From contig OZ038434.1 in the NCBI GenBank assembly GCA_964036275.1, positions 20,387,879-20,451,878 of the forward strand: a stretch of DNA of 64,000 nucleotides, written 5' to 3'. Below, in pieces: positions 62,686 to 64,000 of this stretch (position 1 is its first letter; each line of letters starts with the position of its first letter). The translations under genes and the position numbers were made by a program. Origin of the DNA: Litoditis marina (Eukaryota > Nematoda > Chromadorea > Rhabditida > Rhabditidae). The notes below the pieces were generated by a model. That model was not told the DNA's origin. It was given only the letters and a program-made list of their open reading frames with translations, and ran no database searches.

Positions 62686-64000
62686 TGTTTTTGGTTAGCA
62701 CCGCCACTCAATTATTTCAGGACTGTTTCAACTTATGCTAATAAGATGAACATTTTTGAGTTTCTACACATGAGAGGAGTTCAAAAACACCAAGTTTGAA
62801 CACTAAGTCCCACGTAGGGCGAAAATCGCAACTCCATTCACGTCAACTTGGGGGTGTTTTTGGTAAGCACGGCCACTCAATTATTTCGGGACTGTTTCAA
62901 CTTATGCTAATAAGATGAACATTTTTAAGTTTCTACACACGAGAGGAGTTCAAAAATACCAAGTTTGAATACTAAATCTCACGTACGGCGAAAATCGCAA
63001 CTCCATTCACGTCAACTTGGGGGTGTTTTTGGTTAGCACCGCCACTCAATTATTTCGGGACTGTTTCAACTTATGCAAATAAGATGAACATTTTTAAGTT
63101 TCTACACATGAGAGGAGTTCAAAAATACCAAGTTTGAATACTAAATCTCACGTAGGGCGAAAATCGCAACTCCATTCACGTCAATTTGGGGGTGTTTTTG
63201 GTTAGCACCGCCACTCAATTATTTCAGGACTGTTTCAACTTATGCTAATAAGATGAACATTTTTGAGTTTCTACACATGAGAGGAGTTCAAAAATACCAA
63301 GTTTGAACACTAATTCTCACGTAGGGCAAAAATCGCAACTCCATTCACGTCAATTTGGGGGTGTTTTTGGTTAGCACCGCCACTCAATTATTTCGGGACT
63401 GTTTCAACTTATGCTAATAAGATGAACATTTTTGAGTTTCTACACATGAGGGGAGTTCAAAAATACAAAGTTTGAATACTAAATCTCACGTAGGGCGAAA
63501 ATCGCAACTCCATTCACGTCAACTTGGGGGTGTTTTTGGTTAGCACGGCCACTCAATTATTTCGGGACTGTTTCAACTTATGCAAATAAGATGAACATTT
63601 TTAAGTTTCTACACATGTGATGAGTTCAAAAATACCAAGTTTGAATACTAAATCTCACGTAGGGCGAAAATCGCAACTCCATTCACGTCAACTTGGGGGT
63701 GTTTTTGGTTAGCACCGCCACTCAATTATTTCGGGACTGTTTCAACTTATGCAAATAAGATGAACATTTTTAAGTTTCTACACATGTGATGAGTTCAAAA
63801 ATACCAAGTTTGAATACTAAATCTCACGTAGGGCGAAAATCGCAACTCCATTCACGTCAATTTGGGGGTGTTTTTGGTTAGCACCGCCACTCAATTATTT
63901 CGGGACTGTTTCAACTTATACAAATAAGATGAACATTTTTAAGTTTCTACACATGAGAGGAGTTCAAAAATACCAAGTTTGAATACTAAATCTCACGTAG

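Larger units (their letters stand above)
49723..64000 (-). repeat. 169-bp satellite array, domain G (- orientation)
   Basis: About 84 head-to-tail monomers in - orientation to the window end. Predominant variants are GTTTGAATACTAAATCTCAC, CTTATACAAATAAG, GGTAAGCACGGCC, GTACGGCGAAAATCG and ACATGTGATGAGTTC. On the same strand these differ from the typical + domain forms, so this is a distinct subfamily mix. A 5 bp tandem duplication (CACGGCACGG) sits near 49852. No gene or foreign insertion is seen inside it. Confidence 0.97.

Noticed and set aside
1..64000. CRISPR array
   Set aside because: The repeats are contiguous 169 bp units with no unique spacers and no cas genes; the context is clearly eukaryotic satellite DNA.
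1..64000. CENP-B box in the monomer
   Set aside because: CCCGAAATAATTGAG resembles part of the box on one strand, but the required CGAA/TTCG half and the conserved internal base are absent at the right spacing.

Overview
The window is eukaryotic satellite DNA, not gene-bearing sequence. About 59 of 64 kb consists of a head-to-tail tandem repeat with a 168-170 bp monomer (roughly 350 copies). Each monomer carries recognisable blocks such as CCCGAAATAATTGAGTGGCG and GTTGCGATTTTCGCCCTACG. The nucleosome-sized unit, local higher-order repeats, tRNA-related tandem repeats, a 5'-truncated retroelement and a transposon-like insertion suggest a centromeric, pericentromeric or other heterochromatic block of an animal (probably invertebrate) chromosome. 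I cannot name the species. I found no protein-coding gene I can support.

Layout: satellite in + orientation 1-3348; non-satellite DNA 3349-5447 with a 40 bp perfect GC-rich palindrome at its edge and a small inverted-repeat element; an assembly gap of exactly 200 N (5448-5647); + satellite 5648-11900; an 853 bp insertion with imperfect terminal inverted repeats and an internal tRNA-like gene (11901-12753); + satellite 12754-30497; a 190 bp retroelement 3' end with a (TTGTA)n tail (30498-30687); + satellite 30688-44770; then the array flips. From 44771 to the end the satellite reads in - orientation, interrupted by one 2.5 kb composite block (47227-49722) made of about five + monomers followed by 5.6 tandem copies of an unrelated ~294 bp repeat with a tRNA-like core.

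The array records its own history. Marker variants recur at whole multiples of the monomer (4, 5, 7, 8, 9, 11, 12 and 17 units), showing repeated segmental tandem duplication without one fixed higher-order unit. The flip at 44770 is an inverted duplication: 287 bp left of it are copied in reverse complement 202 bp further on with three substitutions and one indel. The composite block lies almost in phase inside one - monomer, as if inserted with loss of about 10 bp. The TIR element and the retroelement are flanked by satellite that continues in phase, so both entered after the array existed. Counts and identities are by eye.
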